Assembly: GCA_021828345.1 (NCBI GenBank)
Contig: JAJZJI010000032.1
Span: 1-11,709, forward strand
Direction: 5' to 3'
Length of the DNA: 11,709 nt
DNA from: Microcaldota archaeon
GTDB lineage: Archaea > Micrarchaeota > Micrarchaeia > Micrarchaeales > Micrarchaeaceae
The notes under the pieces are model-generated. The model worked only from the letters and a program-made list of their open reading frames with translations. It was not told where the DNA came from and searched no databases. Every line of letters begins with the position of its first letter. The first letter of the stretch is position 1. Positions 5,117-11,673 of the stretch are shown here, piece by piece. A program made the translations under genes and the position numbers.

Positions 5117-6739
5117 TTATGCGCTCTCTTTTGTATATGTGTTAAGGTCTGGGAATACTCTTGATATCTGGCTTGATCTTATTGCATATATCTCTTTAAC
5201 TCCATTTTTATACGCAATTTCGACAAGGCGTTGTGTTATTATGCCATCAAACACTATTGCATATACATCTGGAGTATCCTGTATCGATTGTATTAATTCA
5301 CGTATTGGAACTTCTTTTATCACAACAGAATCTTTTTTGTACAGCCTTCCGCGTAATGTATGGTTTAATTCATCAAGCGATTTCATATATATGTCATTTG
5401 GCACGTAAGGTTTTTTCTGCTCATCCATTAACGGTATATCCTCAATTTCTATTGGTTTTTTCTCCTCATCAATTCCGCGTATGCCAAAATCATCATTGCC
5501 ACGTTGGGTAGGTCTGTTGTTATCGTTATACATTCTTTCTGGGCGTTCACGGGCTTTACGCTCCAAATTATTTGTTATTCTAGATGGGCTAAGAGGCTTA
5601 GAATCCTGGTTTTCTATATTGCTTTGTCTACCTCTATTCTCAATTTGCCTTTCATCTCTTTGGCGGTTCTGTTGCCTGAAATCATTTCTATTCTCATATG
5701 ACTGGGCATCATTTCTGTTTTCACTTGGCCTTTCATCTCTTTGGCGGTTCTGTTGCCTGAAATCATTTCTATTCTCATATGACTGGGCATCATTTCTGTT
5801 TTCACTTGGCCTATCCTCTCGTGGTTTGCTGCCATTTTTATTATTTTCTGTCACATCCTTAAAGCCGCTGTTATGCTGTAAAAATTGTTCTAGTGGTATT
5901 CTATTGCGCAACGATTTTATTATCTCCTTTCTGGTAAGCTCCTCAACTTCCTTTCCGTCAGGTGCTTTTGCTATGAAATCAACATCGGCCTCTTTAAGCA
6001 ATCCTTTCAATATCATATTGCCTCCTCTATCCCCATCAACAAAGACAGTAGACTCCTTTAGTGCACATAACTCTATTACTGTTTTAGGAACAACGCCAGA
6101 TGCCCCACCTATTGCGATGCAGTTTGTAACGTCATTTTTTAAGAGCGTTATAACATCTGCTCTTCCTTCGACAATTATTACCTCATCGCTCTTTGAAAGA
6201 TCTGGACCCGCTGGGAGATTATCCTGACCGTACGTAGATACCGTACTAGATTTAACATCTGTTTCTACCAGATCACTGATCTCTTTACTATCTGGAAGTT
6301 CTGTAGTCAATAATGTTCTGACAAGGTCCTTTGCTCTGTTTATAATCTTCTTTCTCTTTTCATTTCTTGTATCCTCTATTCTTTCAACTTTAAAGAATGT
6401 TTCAAATGGTCCAACTCTATCAACAGATTCGATAGCAGCCGCAAGTATACACGTCTCCACACGCGCTAGCGATGATGGTAAATGCAATTTTCCATAAGTC
6501 TTGCTGCCTGATGTGTTAGTATCAATTTCTATTCTGCCTATCTTACCATTCTTTTGCAATTCTCTAAGGTCAAGGCTACTGCCTAAAAGTCCTTCAGTCT
6601 GCCCAAATACTGCTCCTATAATGTCAGGTTTTTCAACAAAACCATTTATTTCAAATTTAGCTTCTACCATATATTTTATTATGTCTATGTATGTTTTTGC
6701 CATATCTATCACCAATGCAGATGACTCTGCAGAGCTCAT
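5117..6739 (-). CDS. dnaG: Archaeal DnaG (Toprim primase / exosome-associated) with a repeat-expanded linker
   Basis: Archaeal DnaG is a Toprim protein that binds the RNA exosome core and can make primers. The 540-residue product has the conserved N-terminus GFVEKPDIIGAVFGQTEGLLG (33-53), LRELQKNGKIGRIEI (58-72) and Toprim motifs VEGRADV (Glu191) and VDGDRGG (Asp235, Asp237). Its C-terminal domain contains the family hallmark VFDGIITQRLVEIA (496-509). Between them, about 300-440 is an Arg/Asn/Glu/Gln-rich low-complexity linker holding an exact 27-residue tandem duplication (311-337 and 338-364). Such linkers vary in length in the family. Met13 is an alternative start, but the TATA element at 6771-6780 predicts a transcript beginning near 6750, compatible with Met1 at 6739. 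The gene is on the same strand as the M50 protease downstream and hjc upstream. Confidence 0.95.
   Translation of the reverse strand: MSSAESSALVIDMAKTYIDIIKYMVEAKFEINGFVEKPDIIGAVFGQTEGLLGSSLDLRELQKNGKIGRIEIDTNTSGSKTYGKLHLPSSLARVETCILAAAIESVDRVGPFETFFKVERIEDTRNEKRKKIINRAKDLVRTLLTTELPDSKEISDLVETDVKSSTVSTYGQDNLPAGPDLSKSDEVIIVEGRADVITLLKNDVTNCIAIGGASGVVPKTVIELCALKESTVFVDGDRGGNMILKGLLKEADVDFIAKAPDGKEVEELTRKEIIKSLRNRIPLEQFLQHNSGFKDVTENNKNGSKPREDRPSENRNDAQSYENRNDFRQQNRQRDERPSENRNDAQSYENRNDFRQQNRQRDERQIENRGRQSNIENQDSKPLSPSRITNNLERKARERPERMYNDNNRPTQRGNDDFGIRGIDEEKKPIEIEDIPLMDEQKKPYVPNDIYMKSLDELNHTLRGRLYKKDSVVIKEVPIRELIQSIQDTPDVYAIVFDGIITQRLVEIAYKNGVKEIYAIRSSQISRVFPDLNTYTKESA
5648..5809 (-). repeat. 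Exact 81-bp tandem duplication inside dnaG
   Basis: Bases 5648-5728 and 5729-5809 are identical over 81 bp, encoding two copies of a 27-residue unit starting PSENRNDAQS and ending QRDER. Each unit itself looks like three related 9-residue blocks (SENRNDAQS, YENRNDFRQ, QNRQRDERP). The frame is preserved. No synonymous difference separates the copies, so the duplication is recent or homogenised. Confidence 0.97.
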
Positions 6740-6973
6740 GGATATAGATTAGAAAAAGGCTTTGTTTATACTATATATTTAGTCGCAGCACAGCTACGCG
6801 CAATCCCCTAATGACCTATTAAAAGATCCATTAGATAAAATATATAATTGTAAATTAGTATAAATCAAATGACCACTCTTCCACTATTCACATGAACTAA
6901 CTATAAAATATATAGAGCGTGAAGTATATAAATATATTGTTTGGTAGAAAACAAGCATTAAGCAAGAATTGAA
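6740..6973. other. 234-bp intergenic region between hjc and dnaG
   Basis: This region holds the dnaG promoter at its left edge. The rest is AT-rich, with several TATA-like runs (about 6839-6865 and 6901-6940) on both strands. I see no convincing ORF longer than about 25 codons, no tRNA and no clear C/D-box RNA. A short unrecognised ncRNA cannot be excluded. Confidence 0.5.
6771..6780 (-). promoter_or_regulatory. TATA box of dnaG
   Basis: AAATATATAG on the minus strand is about 36 nt upstream of the ATG at 6739 and predicts a leader near 10 nt. A GC-rich hairpin (CGTAGC-TGT-GCTGCG, about 6785-6799) lies just upstream on the same strand; its role is unclear. Confidence 0.55.
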
Positions 6974-7357
6974 TTATATAATGTGCTCTAAACGCCTATT
7001 TATTTCAAGAGCCCTCTTTTTTGTTACTACAAACGCCATATTCGTTTCAGAAAGTTCTTCTGGCTTTATAAAAAACCATCCCTCCCCATTCATACGCCAT
7101 GCAAATAGCAGCTGCATACTCGTATTAATCCTCCAAATATTAAGAAGCGCGATCTTTTCTTTTTCAAAGGATAAACATGATTTTTCCCAAGCCTTGCATT
7201 CAAATAGCATTCCTATGCCATTTTTTATGGCCATAACATCAGGCGGGGATGATGAACTTACTCCAGATCCCGCAGCGCGTATGACAGAATAACCCTTATT
7301 TTCTAATATTTTTATGAGCTCCCTTTCACTTCTAGCCCCCTTTGCGTATCGTGTCAG
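6974..7357 (-). CDS. hjc: Holliday junction resolvase Hjc, apparently initiating at a non-AUG codon
   Basis: Hjc is a dimeric endonuclease that cuts four-way DNA junctions during recombination and fork repair. Reading upstream of the only in-frame ATG (7234), the frame stays open and encodes the full resolvase N-terminus: RYAKGARSERELIKILENKG, then VIRAAGSG, PPDV and FECKAWE. These carry the Glu, Asp and ExK catalytic residues; the first two would be lost if translation began at 7234. The extended product is about 127 residues, the usual Hjc size. No ATG, GTG or TTG exists between the upstream in-frame TGA and the conserved motif. The best candidate is CTG at 7357, a few nucleotides after GGTGAT (7367-7362) and about 7 nt downstream of the transcription start predicted by a TATA box at 7386-7393. 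A single sequencing error or a very recent start-codon mutation would also explain this. Confidence 0.88.
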   Translation of the reverse strand: MTRYAKGARSERELIKILENKGYSVIRAAGSGVSSSSPPDVMAIKNGIGMLFECKAWEKSCLSFEKEKIALLNIWRINTSMQLLFAWRMNGEGWFFIKPEELSETNMAFVVTKKRALEINRRLEHII

Positions 7358-7385
7358 AAGATCACCAGCCGTTCATCACATGAAA

Positions 7386-7393
7386 ATTATAAA
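7386..7393 (-). promoter_or_regulatory. TATA box of hjc
   Basis: TTTATAAT on the minus strand, followed downstream by the hjc frame, predicts initiation near 7364. That places the ATGs at 7381 and 7376 upstream of the mRNA, and leaves the CTG at 7357 close to the 5' end. Confidence 0.6.
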
Positions 7394-7435
7394 TACCTTT
7401 TATGAACTCTGTTAATATAATACACAATAATTCAT

Positions 7436-7458
7436 TTATGTGTGACATTATGTGTACA
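7436..7458. repeat. Tandem direct repeat in the divergent hjc / acidic-protein promoter region
   Basis: TTATGTGTGACA (7436-7447) is followed directly by TTATGTGTACA (7448-7458). TACACA at 7421-7426 is an inverted match to TGTGTA at 7451-7456. The block lies between two divergent TATA boxes (7386-7393 on minus, 7487-7494 on plus), where a shared regulator could bind. No known operator is recognised. Confidence 0.5.
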
Positions 7459-7477
7459 AAAAATTACCAATAAAATC

Positions 7478-7494
7478 AGAAAGGTATTTATATA
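7478..7494 (+). promoter_or_regulatory. BRE/TATA promoter of the acidic microprotein gene
   Basis: Purine-rich AGAAAGG (about 7478-7484) is followed by TTTATATA (7487-7494), a strong archaeal BRE-TATA pair. It predicts transcription near 7517 and a 30-nt leader containing the AGGTGA Shine-Dalgarno element. Confidence 0.65.
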
Positions 7495-7547
7495 TTCATA
7501 CATATTGATTGATAAAATCTTTAGTAACACAGACTTAGGTGAAATGA

Positions 7548-7655
7548 ATGCCAAGAGAATTGTTGTACGCAATGGACGATGACGAAGAAGATGACGAAGA
7601 CGACGACTACGATGAGGACGAAGACGACGACGAAGATTTCGAAGGCGAGGAATAA
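7548..7655 (+). CDS. 35-residue extremely acidic microprotein of unknown function
   Basis: The ORF begins MPRELLYAM and continues with a tail made almost only of Asp and Glu, broken by one Tyr, one Phe and one Gly, to a final GEE. About 24 of 35 residues are acidic. It has everything expected of a gene: a BRE/TATA pair at 7478-7494, AGGTGA at 7537-7542 about 5 nt before ATG 7548, an in-frame TAA, and T-tracts right after the stop. Another ATG at 7544, 1 nt from the Shine-Dalgarno, opens a 12-codon basic frame in another phase and is less likely. GAC-rich codon use differs from its AT-rich neighbours and may reflect repeat expansion. I do not recognise a family. Acidic peptides of this kind can mimic nucleic acid, bind basic proteins or chelate metals, but here that is speculation. 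cdc48 follows with its own promoter. Confidence 0.65.
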   Translation: MPRELLYAMDDDEEDDEDDDYDEDEDDDEDFEGEE

Positions 7656-7670
7656 TCGTAGATTGAGTTA

Positions 7671-7696
7671 TTTTTTTATGTTTTTTAATAATTTTT
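7671..7696 (+). terminator. Triple T-tract terminator after the acidic microprotein gene
   Basis: Runs of seven, six and five T (7671-7677, 7681-7686, 7692-7696) follow the stop codon by 16 nt. Oligo-T tracts are intrinsic terminators for archaeal RNA polymerase. They separate this transcript from cdc48. Confidence 0.65.
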
Positions 7697-7730
7697 ATAT
7701 CACTTCAAAAACCAAATCATTGAAAGTGTA

Positions 7731-7738
7731 TTTATATT
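7731..7738 (+). promoter_or_regulatory. TATA box of cdc48
   Basis: TTTATATT is preceded by the purine-rich TGAAAGTG (BRE-like) and predicts initiation near 7762. The resulting leader of about 47 nt opens with a small hairpin, ATGTGC-GCTT-GCACAT (7769-7784). It carries only a weak AGGGAT Shine-Dalgarno-like element before ATG 7809. Confidence 0.55.
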
Positions 7739-7808
7739 TTCTCTTTATAAATTCTATTAATTACTTAAATGTGCGCTTGCACATGTTTTATAATATTTTA
7801 GGGATCAT

Positions 7809-9965
7809 ATGGCACATGGTATAGAGTTGACTGTTGCTGGAGCGCTTGTTACTGATGATGGCAGGAGCATTGCACGAATAGATTCTAAGGCAAGGAAATT
7901 TCTTGGGGTTACTCCTGGAGATATAATAGAGATAAAGGGCAAGCGCAGATCCACTTCAGCAATAGTATGGCCTGCACATACACAGGATGAAGGATTGGAT
8001 TTTATACGTATAGATGGTTATATAAGGCAGAATATCGGGGCAGGAATTGGCGATAAAGTATTTACCTCAAAGGCAGATGTCAAGATTGCTGAAAAGATAA
8101 CGCTTGCTCCACCAGCAAATCAGCGCACTCCAATATCCCCTGATTTTTCCGCATATGCTAAGAATAAATTAGAGGATAAGCCTATAATAAAAGGCGATGT
8201 GGTTCCAATACCCATGTTTGGTTATGTGTTTAATTTTATAGTAGCACAGGTGACACCTCATGGCACAGTTAAAGTAACTAAGGATACCGAGGTAATAGTT
8301 AAGACTGAACCAGTATCAGAATCTGTTGTGCGAATAGGGGATGTTCACTATGAGGATATAGGCGGCCTTAAGGGCGAAATACAGAAAATAAGGGAAATGG
8401 TAGAGCTGCCTATTAGATATCCTGAGTTATTTGAAAGGCTTGGAATAGATCCACCAAAGGGTGTGCTTTTATTTGGGCCTCCAGGAACGGGAAAGACGCT
8501 TCTTGCAAAGGCTGTTGCAAATGAGAGTGATGCAAATTTCATTGATATTTCAGGACCGGAGCTTGTGAGTAAGTTTGTCGGAGAGAGCGAGGAGAAACTG
8601 CGTGAGATATTTAATGAGGCAAAAGAGAAAGCCCCTACAATTATATTTATGGATGAGATAGATGCCATTGCGCCAAAACGCGAGGAGGCAACAAATGAGG
8701 TTGAGAGGAGAATGGTATCTCAATTGTTAACGCTTATGGATGGTATATCTACGCGAGGGCAGGTTATCGTCATAGGTGCAACAAATAGGCAGAATTCTAT
8801 AGACCCTGCGCTTAGGCGGCCTGGTAGATTTGATAGGGAAATAGAAATAGGCGTTCCAGATAGGAATGCGAGAAAGGAGATAATGCAGATTCATACACGA
8901 AATATGCCATTAACAAGTGATATCAGTATGGATGAGTTGGCAAATCTTACGCACGGCTACACAGGTGCTGATCTTGCTGCACTTGCACGTGAGGCTGCGA
9001 TTTTCACATTGCGTACTATATTACCGAAGATACTTGATAAAAAATCCATACCAAATGAGATACTAGTCGATCTTAAAGTAAGCAGAAATGATTTTATGAA
9101 TGCTCTTGGTACCATACAACCTAGCGCATTACGCGAAGTATTTGTTGAACGGCCTAATGTGCATTGGGGCGATGTTGGTGGTTTGGAAGAGGTCAAAGCG
9201 CAGTTGAAGGAGGCTGTAGAATTGCCGATAAAAAATCCAGAAGCATTTACGCGAATGGGTATAAGGCCTGTAAAAGGCATATTATTAGTCGGCGCACCTG
9301 GAACGGGAAAGACGCTTCTTGCAAAGGCTGTTGCAACTGAGAGAGAAGCCAATTTTATATCTATAAAAGGTCCGGAGCTTTTAAGCAAATATGTAGGAGA
9401 GAGTGAAAAGGCTACGCGCGAAATATTTAGGAAGGCAAGGATGGCATCACCATGCATATTATTTATAGACGAAATAGATTCAATAGCTACAGCACGCGGA
9501 GCTGGTGATAATGATTCGCTTGTAACTCAGCGCGTTGTAGATACTTTATTAACAGAGCTTGATGGACTTGAGAGTGCTAAAAATATAGTGGTGCTTGCGG
9601 CTACTAATAGGCCTGATATATTAGATCCTGCATTATTAAGGCCGGGCAGATTTGATAAAATAATAGATATACCTATACCTTCACTAGATACGCGCTTTGC
9701 CATATTAAAGGTGCATACAAAGCATATGCCACTTGCAAAGGATGTAATATTGGAGGAAATAGCAAAGGTCACAGAGGATTATACTGGAGCTGAAATAGAG
9801 AATATATGTAGGGAAGCTGGCATGTATGCAATACGCGAAAATAAGACTGTGGTATCAAAAGTACATTTCGAAAAGGCGCTTGTTGATATAAAGCCCGCAA
9901 TACCAAAAGAGATGGCTGATAGAATAAAGCGTTTTAAGGATGAGCCAGAGAATATGTATAGGTAA
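7809..9965 (+). CDS. cdc48: Cdc48/VAT (p97-type) AAA+ unfoldase
   Basis: This hexameric ATPase extracts and unfolds proteins, feeding the 20S proteasome. The 718 residues contain the N-terminal double-psi/beta-clam domain (about 1-180, with GRSIARID and [11 protein letters not shown]). The D1 ring has Walker A GPPGTGKT at 223-230 and Walker B MDEID at 281-285. The D2 ring has Walker A GAPGTGKT at 495-502 and Walker B with Asp554-Glu555. Arginine-finger segments RRPGRFD and RPGRFDK are present in D1 and D2. Both rings look catalytically complete. The C-terminus ends Met-Tyr-Arg, matching the hydrophobic-Tyr-X (HbYX) motif by which archaeal Cdc48 docks on the proteasome. The two Walker A regions share a 37-bp identical DNA block. 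Length is slightly under the typical 730-750. The start at 7809 fits the family N-terminus. Confidence 0.98.
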   Translation: MAHGIELTVAGALVTDDGRSIARIDSKARKFLGVTPGDIIEIKGKRRSTSAIVWPAHTQDEGLDFIRIDGYIRQNIGAGIGDKVFTSKADVKIAEKITLAPPANQRTPISPDFSAYAKNKLEDKPIIKGDVVPIPMFGYVFNFIVAQVTPHGTVKVTKDTEVIVKTEPVSESVVRIGDVHYEDIGGLKGEIQKIREMVELPIRYPELFERLGIDPPKGVLLFGPPGTGKTLLAKAVANESDANFIDISGPELVSKFVGESEEKLREIFNEAKEKAPTIIFMDEIDAIAPKREEATNEVERRMVSQLLTLMDGISTRGQVIVIGATNRQNSIDPALRRPGRFDREIEIGVPDRNARKEIMQIHTRNMPLTSDISMDELANLTHGYTGADLAALAREAAIFTLRTILPKILDKKSIPNEILVDLKVSRNDFMNALGTIQPSALREVFVERPNVHWGDVGGLEEVKAQLKEAVELPIKNPEAFTRMGIRPVKGILLVGAPGTGKTLLAKAVATEREANFISIKGPELLSKYVGESEKATREIFRKARMASPCILFIDEIDSIATARGAGDNDSLVTQRVVDTLLTELDGLESAKNIVVLAATNRPDILDPALLRPGRFDKIIDIPIPSLDTRFAILKVHTKHMPLAKDVILEEIAKVTEDYTGAEIENICREAGMYAIRENKTVVSKVHFEKALVDIKPAIPKEMADRIKRFKDEPENMYR
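8484..8520 (+). repeat. 37-bp direct repeat, copy 1 (D1 Walker A of cdc48)
   Basis: This block encodes [12 protein letters not shown] in the first ATPase ring and is identical, base for base, to 9300-9336 in the second ring. All synonymous choices are shared, and flanking codons diverge immediately. Confidence 0.95.
9300..9336 (+). repeat. 37-bp direct repeat, copy 2 (D2 Walker A of cdc48)
   Basis: This block is identical to 8484-8520 and lies 816 bp downstream, in frame, in the second AAA+ domain. Intragenic gene conversion, or strong codon constraint on the P-loop helix, could explain the identity. Confidence 0.95.
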
Positions 9966-9971
9966 TTATAT

Positions 9972-10000
9972 TATAAGTACCTATAAGTATGTATAAGAAG
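9972..10000 (+). repeat. Three TATAAG-type repeats at exact 10-bp spacing
   Basis: TATAAGTAC (9972), TATAAGTAT (9982) and TATAAGAAG (9992) recur every 10 bp in the gap between cdc48 and eS6. One of them, or the later TTATAAAA at 10010-10017, is probably the TATA box of the eS6-aIF2 gamma operon. The last copy would give a start near 10020 and keep the Shine-Dalgarno in the mRNA. Confidence 0.6.
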
Positions 10001-10038
10001 CAATAATAATTATAAAAATAAAAAATAAAGGTGTTTGA

Positions 10039-10431
10039 TTGAAATTTCTGTATTCGGACAAAAAAACTGGAAAAACTGCTGGAATGGATCTAGATGCTGA
10101 GAAGGCTGCATATCTTTATAGTAAGAAGATAGGCGATGAGATTGATGGAACAATCCTAGGTCTAACTGGCTACAAATTAAAGATTACTGGAGGGAGCGAT
10201 TCGAGTGGATTTGCACTTGAGCCAAGCATTGGCGGACAATTAAAGATTCGTGTAATGCGACAACGCTCAAAAAAAAATAGTAAGCGCCTATCAAGAAGAA
10301 TAACCGTTCGTGGCAATGTTATATCAAATGATACTAACCAGGTGAGCGCTGCGATAGTAGAATATGGAAGCAAGCCTTTATCCGAGTTATTTGTTGAGAA
10401 ACCAAAAGCGGAAGCTGAAGATAAAAAATAA
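10039..10431 (+). CDS. rps6e: Small ribosomal subunit protein eS6
   Basis: This 130-residue component of the archaeal/eukaryotic-type 30S subunit has the family pattern GGSDSSGFALEPSIGG, followed by a basic segment (RQRSKKNSKRLSRR), TVRGNVIS and a hydrophobic strand. The usual GFPM of the family is GFAL here. The start codon is TTG at 10039, preceded by AAGGTG (10028-10033) at 5-nt spacing, and gives the expected N-terminus MKFLYSDKKTGKT. A Lys/Glu/Ala-rich tail (EKPKAEAEDKK) is a lineage-specific extension. aIF2 gamma follows 9 nt after the stop, the conserved archaeal eS6-aIF2 gamma order, so cotranscription is very likely. Confidence 0.95.
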   Translation: MKFLYSDKKTGKTAGMDLDAEKAAYLYSKKIGDEIDGTILGLTGYKLKITGGSDSSGFALEPSIGGQLKIRVMRQRSKKNSKRLSRRITVRGNVISNDTNQVSAAIVEYGSKPLSELFVEKPKAEAEDKK

Positions 10432-10440
10432 TGATTCATT

Positions 10441-11673
10441 ATGGATAATTTAGATATGCGGCAGAGCGTACTGAATATAGGTACGTTAGGTCATATAGAT
10501 CATGGGAAGACCTCACTTATACGTGCGTTGACGCATGTTTGGACTGATAGGCATAGTGAGAGTATAAAAAGGGATATGACTATAAAGCTTGGATACGCTG
10601 ATACTATAATAAGGCATTGTGCCAAATGCAGCGGCACTGATGCTTATACTACTCTAGATAAATGCGAGCACTGCTCTGGGGTCCCAAAGCCTCTTATGCG
10701 CATATCTCTTGTTGACGCGCCAGGGCATGAGACGCTTATGGCAACTGCGATCGCTGGAGCAAGTATCATAGATGCGGTCTTATTTGTAATAGCAGCGAAT
10801 GAAAATTGTCCAATGCCTCAAACCAAAGAGCATTTGATGGTAATTAATCTTCTTAATATAAAAAATGTAATAATAATACAGACAAAGGTAGATATTGTAG
10901 GTAAAGAGCGTGCTCTGCAGCATTATAACCAGATACGCGAATTTATAAAGGGGAGTGCTATAGAAAATGCTCCAATAATACCTGTGATGACAAATAAAAA
11001 TATAAATATAGATAAAATATTAGAAATGATTTCGGAGATGAAACTGCCCAAACGCGATCTAGATTCGGATCCTATAATGTATATAGTTAGATCTTTTGAT
11101 GTTAATAAACCTGGGGCAGATGTAACAAATCTCGTCGGAGGTGTAATTGGCGGATCAATTATACGCGGAAGATTTAAGAAGGATGATATAATTGAGATAC
11201 GTCCTGGGATAAATATATCAAGCAATTCTAAGAAGGACGAATATAAAACAACTATAACAAAGATTGTCAGTATGAACAACGGGACTGAAACCATCGAAAG
11301 CGCAATATCTGGCGGTCTTATTGGAATGGCTACAACAATAGATCCAGCGTTTGTAAAAGCGGACAATCTTGTAGGTAGGGTTGTGGGTCATGTGGGCAAA
11401 CTACCAGAGTCAAAAACAAATATACAAATAATATATAAAAGAATAAACAGAACTGATATTCCTGAACAGGGTTTCCAGGATGGAGAACCGTTAATACTTG
11501 GCATTGCGACAGCGACGGTCGTCGGACATATAAAAAAGGTAAAGAAGGATACACTTTCATTGGAGCTAAATCATCCCGTCTGTATAGATAAGGATGCTAA
11601 AATAGCAATATTGAGAAACATTTCAAAGCGTTGGAGGCTAACGGGATATGGGCTTTTACCTTCAGGAAAATAA
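10441..11673 (+). CDS. eif2g: Translation initiation factor aIF2 subunit gamma
   Basis: This GTPase core of aIF2 brings initiator Met-tRNA to the small ribosomal subunit. The 410-residue protein has G1 GHIDHGKTS (17-25), switch I RDMTIKLGYAD (44-54), a zinc knuckle with Cys60, Cys63, Cys75 and Cys78, and G3 DAPGH (92-96). The two beta-barrel domains follow (VGGVIGGSIIRGRFKKDD, then a C-terminal WRLTGYG). The base-recognition motifs are divergent: G4 reads TKVD (148-151) instead of NKxD, and the G5 region reads PVMTNKNINID where the family usually has PVSA or PISA. Length and domain order are normal. There is no clear Shine-Dalgarno; translation is probably coupled to eS6, whose stop is 9 nt upstream. 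Met6 (10456) is a possible alternative start. Confidence 0.97.
   Translation: MDNLDMRQSVLNIGTLGHIDHGKTSLIRALTHVWTDRHSESIKRDMTIKLGYADTIIRHCAKCSGTDAYTTLDKCEHCSGVPKPLMRISLVDAPGHETLMATAIAGASIIDAVLFVIAANENCPMPQTKEHLMVINLLNIKNVIIIQTKVDIVGKERALQHYNQIREFIKGSAIENAPIIPVMTNKNINIDKILEMISEMKLPKRDLDSDPIMYIVRSFDVNKPGADVTNLVGGVIGGSIIRGRFKKDDIIEIRPGINISSNSKKDEYKTTITKIVSMNNGTETIESAISGGLIGMATTIDPAFVKADNLVGRVVGHVGKLPESKTNIQIIYKRINRTDIPEQGFQDGEPLILGIATATVVGHIKKVKKDTLSLELNHPVCIDKDAKIAILRNISKRWRLTGYGLLPSGK

Noticed and set aside
5648..5809. Possible CRISPR-like array
   Set aside because: The repeats are directly adjacent without spacers and lie in frame inside dnaG.
5481..6227. 248-codon open frame on the + strand opposite dnaG
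   Set aside because: It is antisense to conserved DnaG sequence, low in complexity with a repeat mirroring the 81-bp duplication, and has no Shine-Dalgarno or family resemblance.
6870..6962. 25-codon minus-strand ORF in the hjc-dnaG gap
   Set aside because: It is very AT-rich, has no Shine-Dalgarno and resembles nothing; such frames are expected by chance.
7374..7381. ATG codons at 7381 and 7376 as hjc start
   Set aside because: Both are out of the hjc frame or meet a stop within a few codons, and both lie upstream of the predicted transcription start.
7579..7824. 81-codon + strand frame overlapping the acidic ORF
   Set aside because: It is an out-of-phase reading of the GAC/GAA repeat (Thr/Lys-rich), running through the terminator and the cdc48 promoter.
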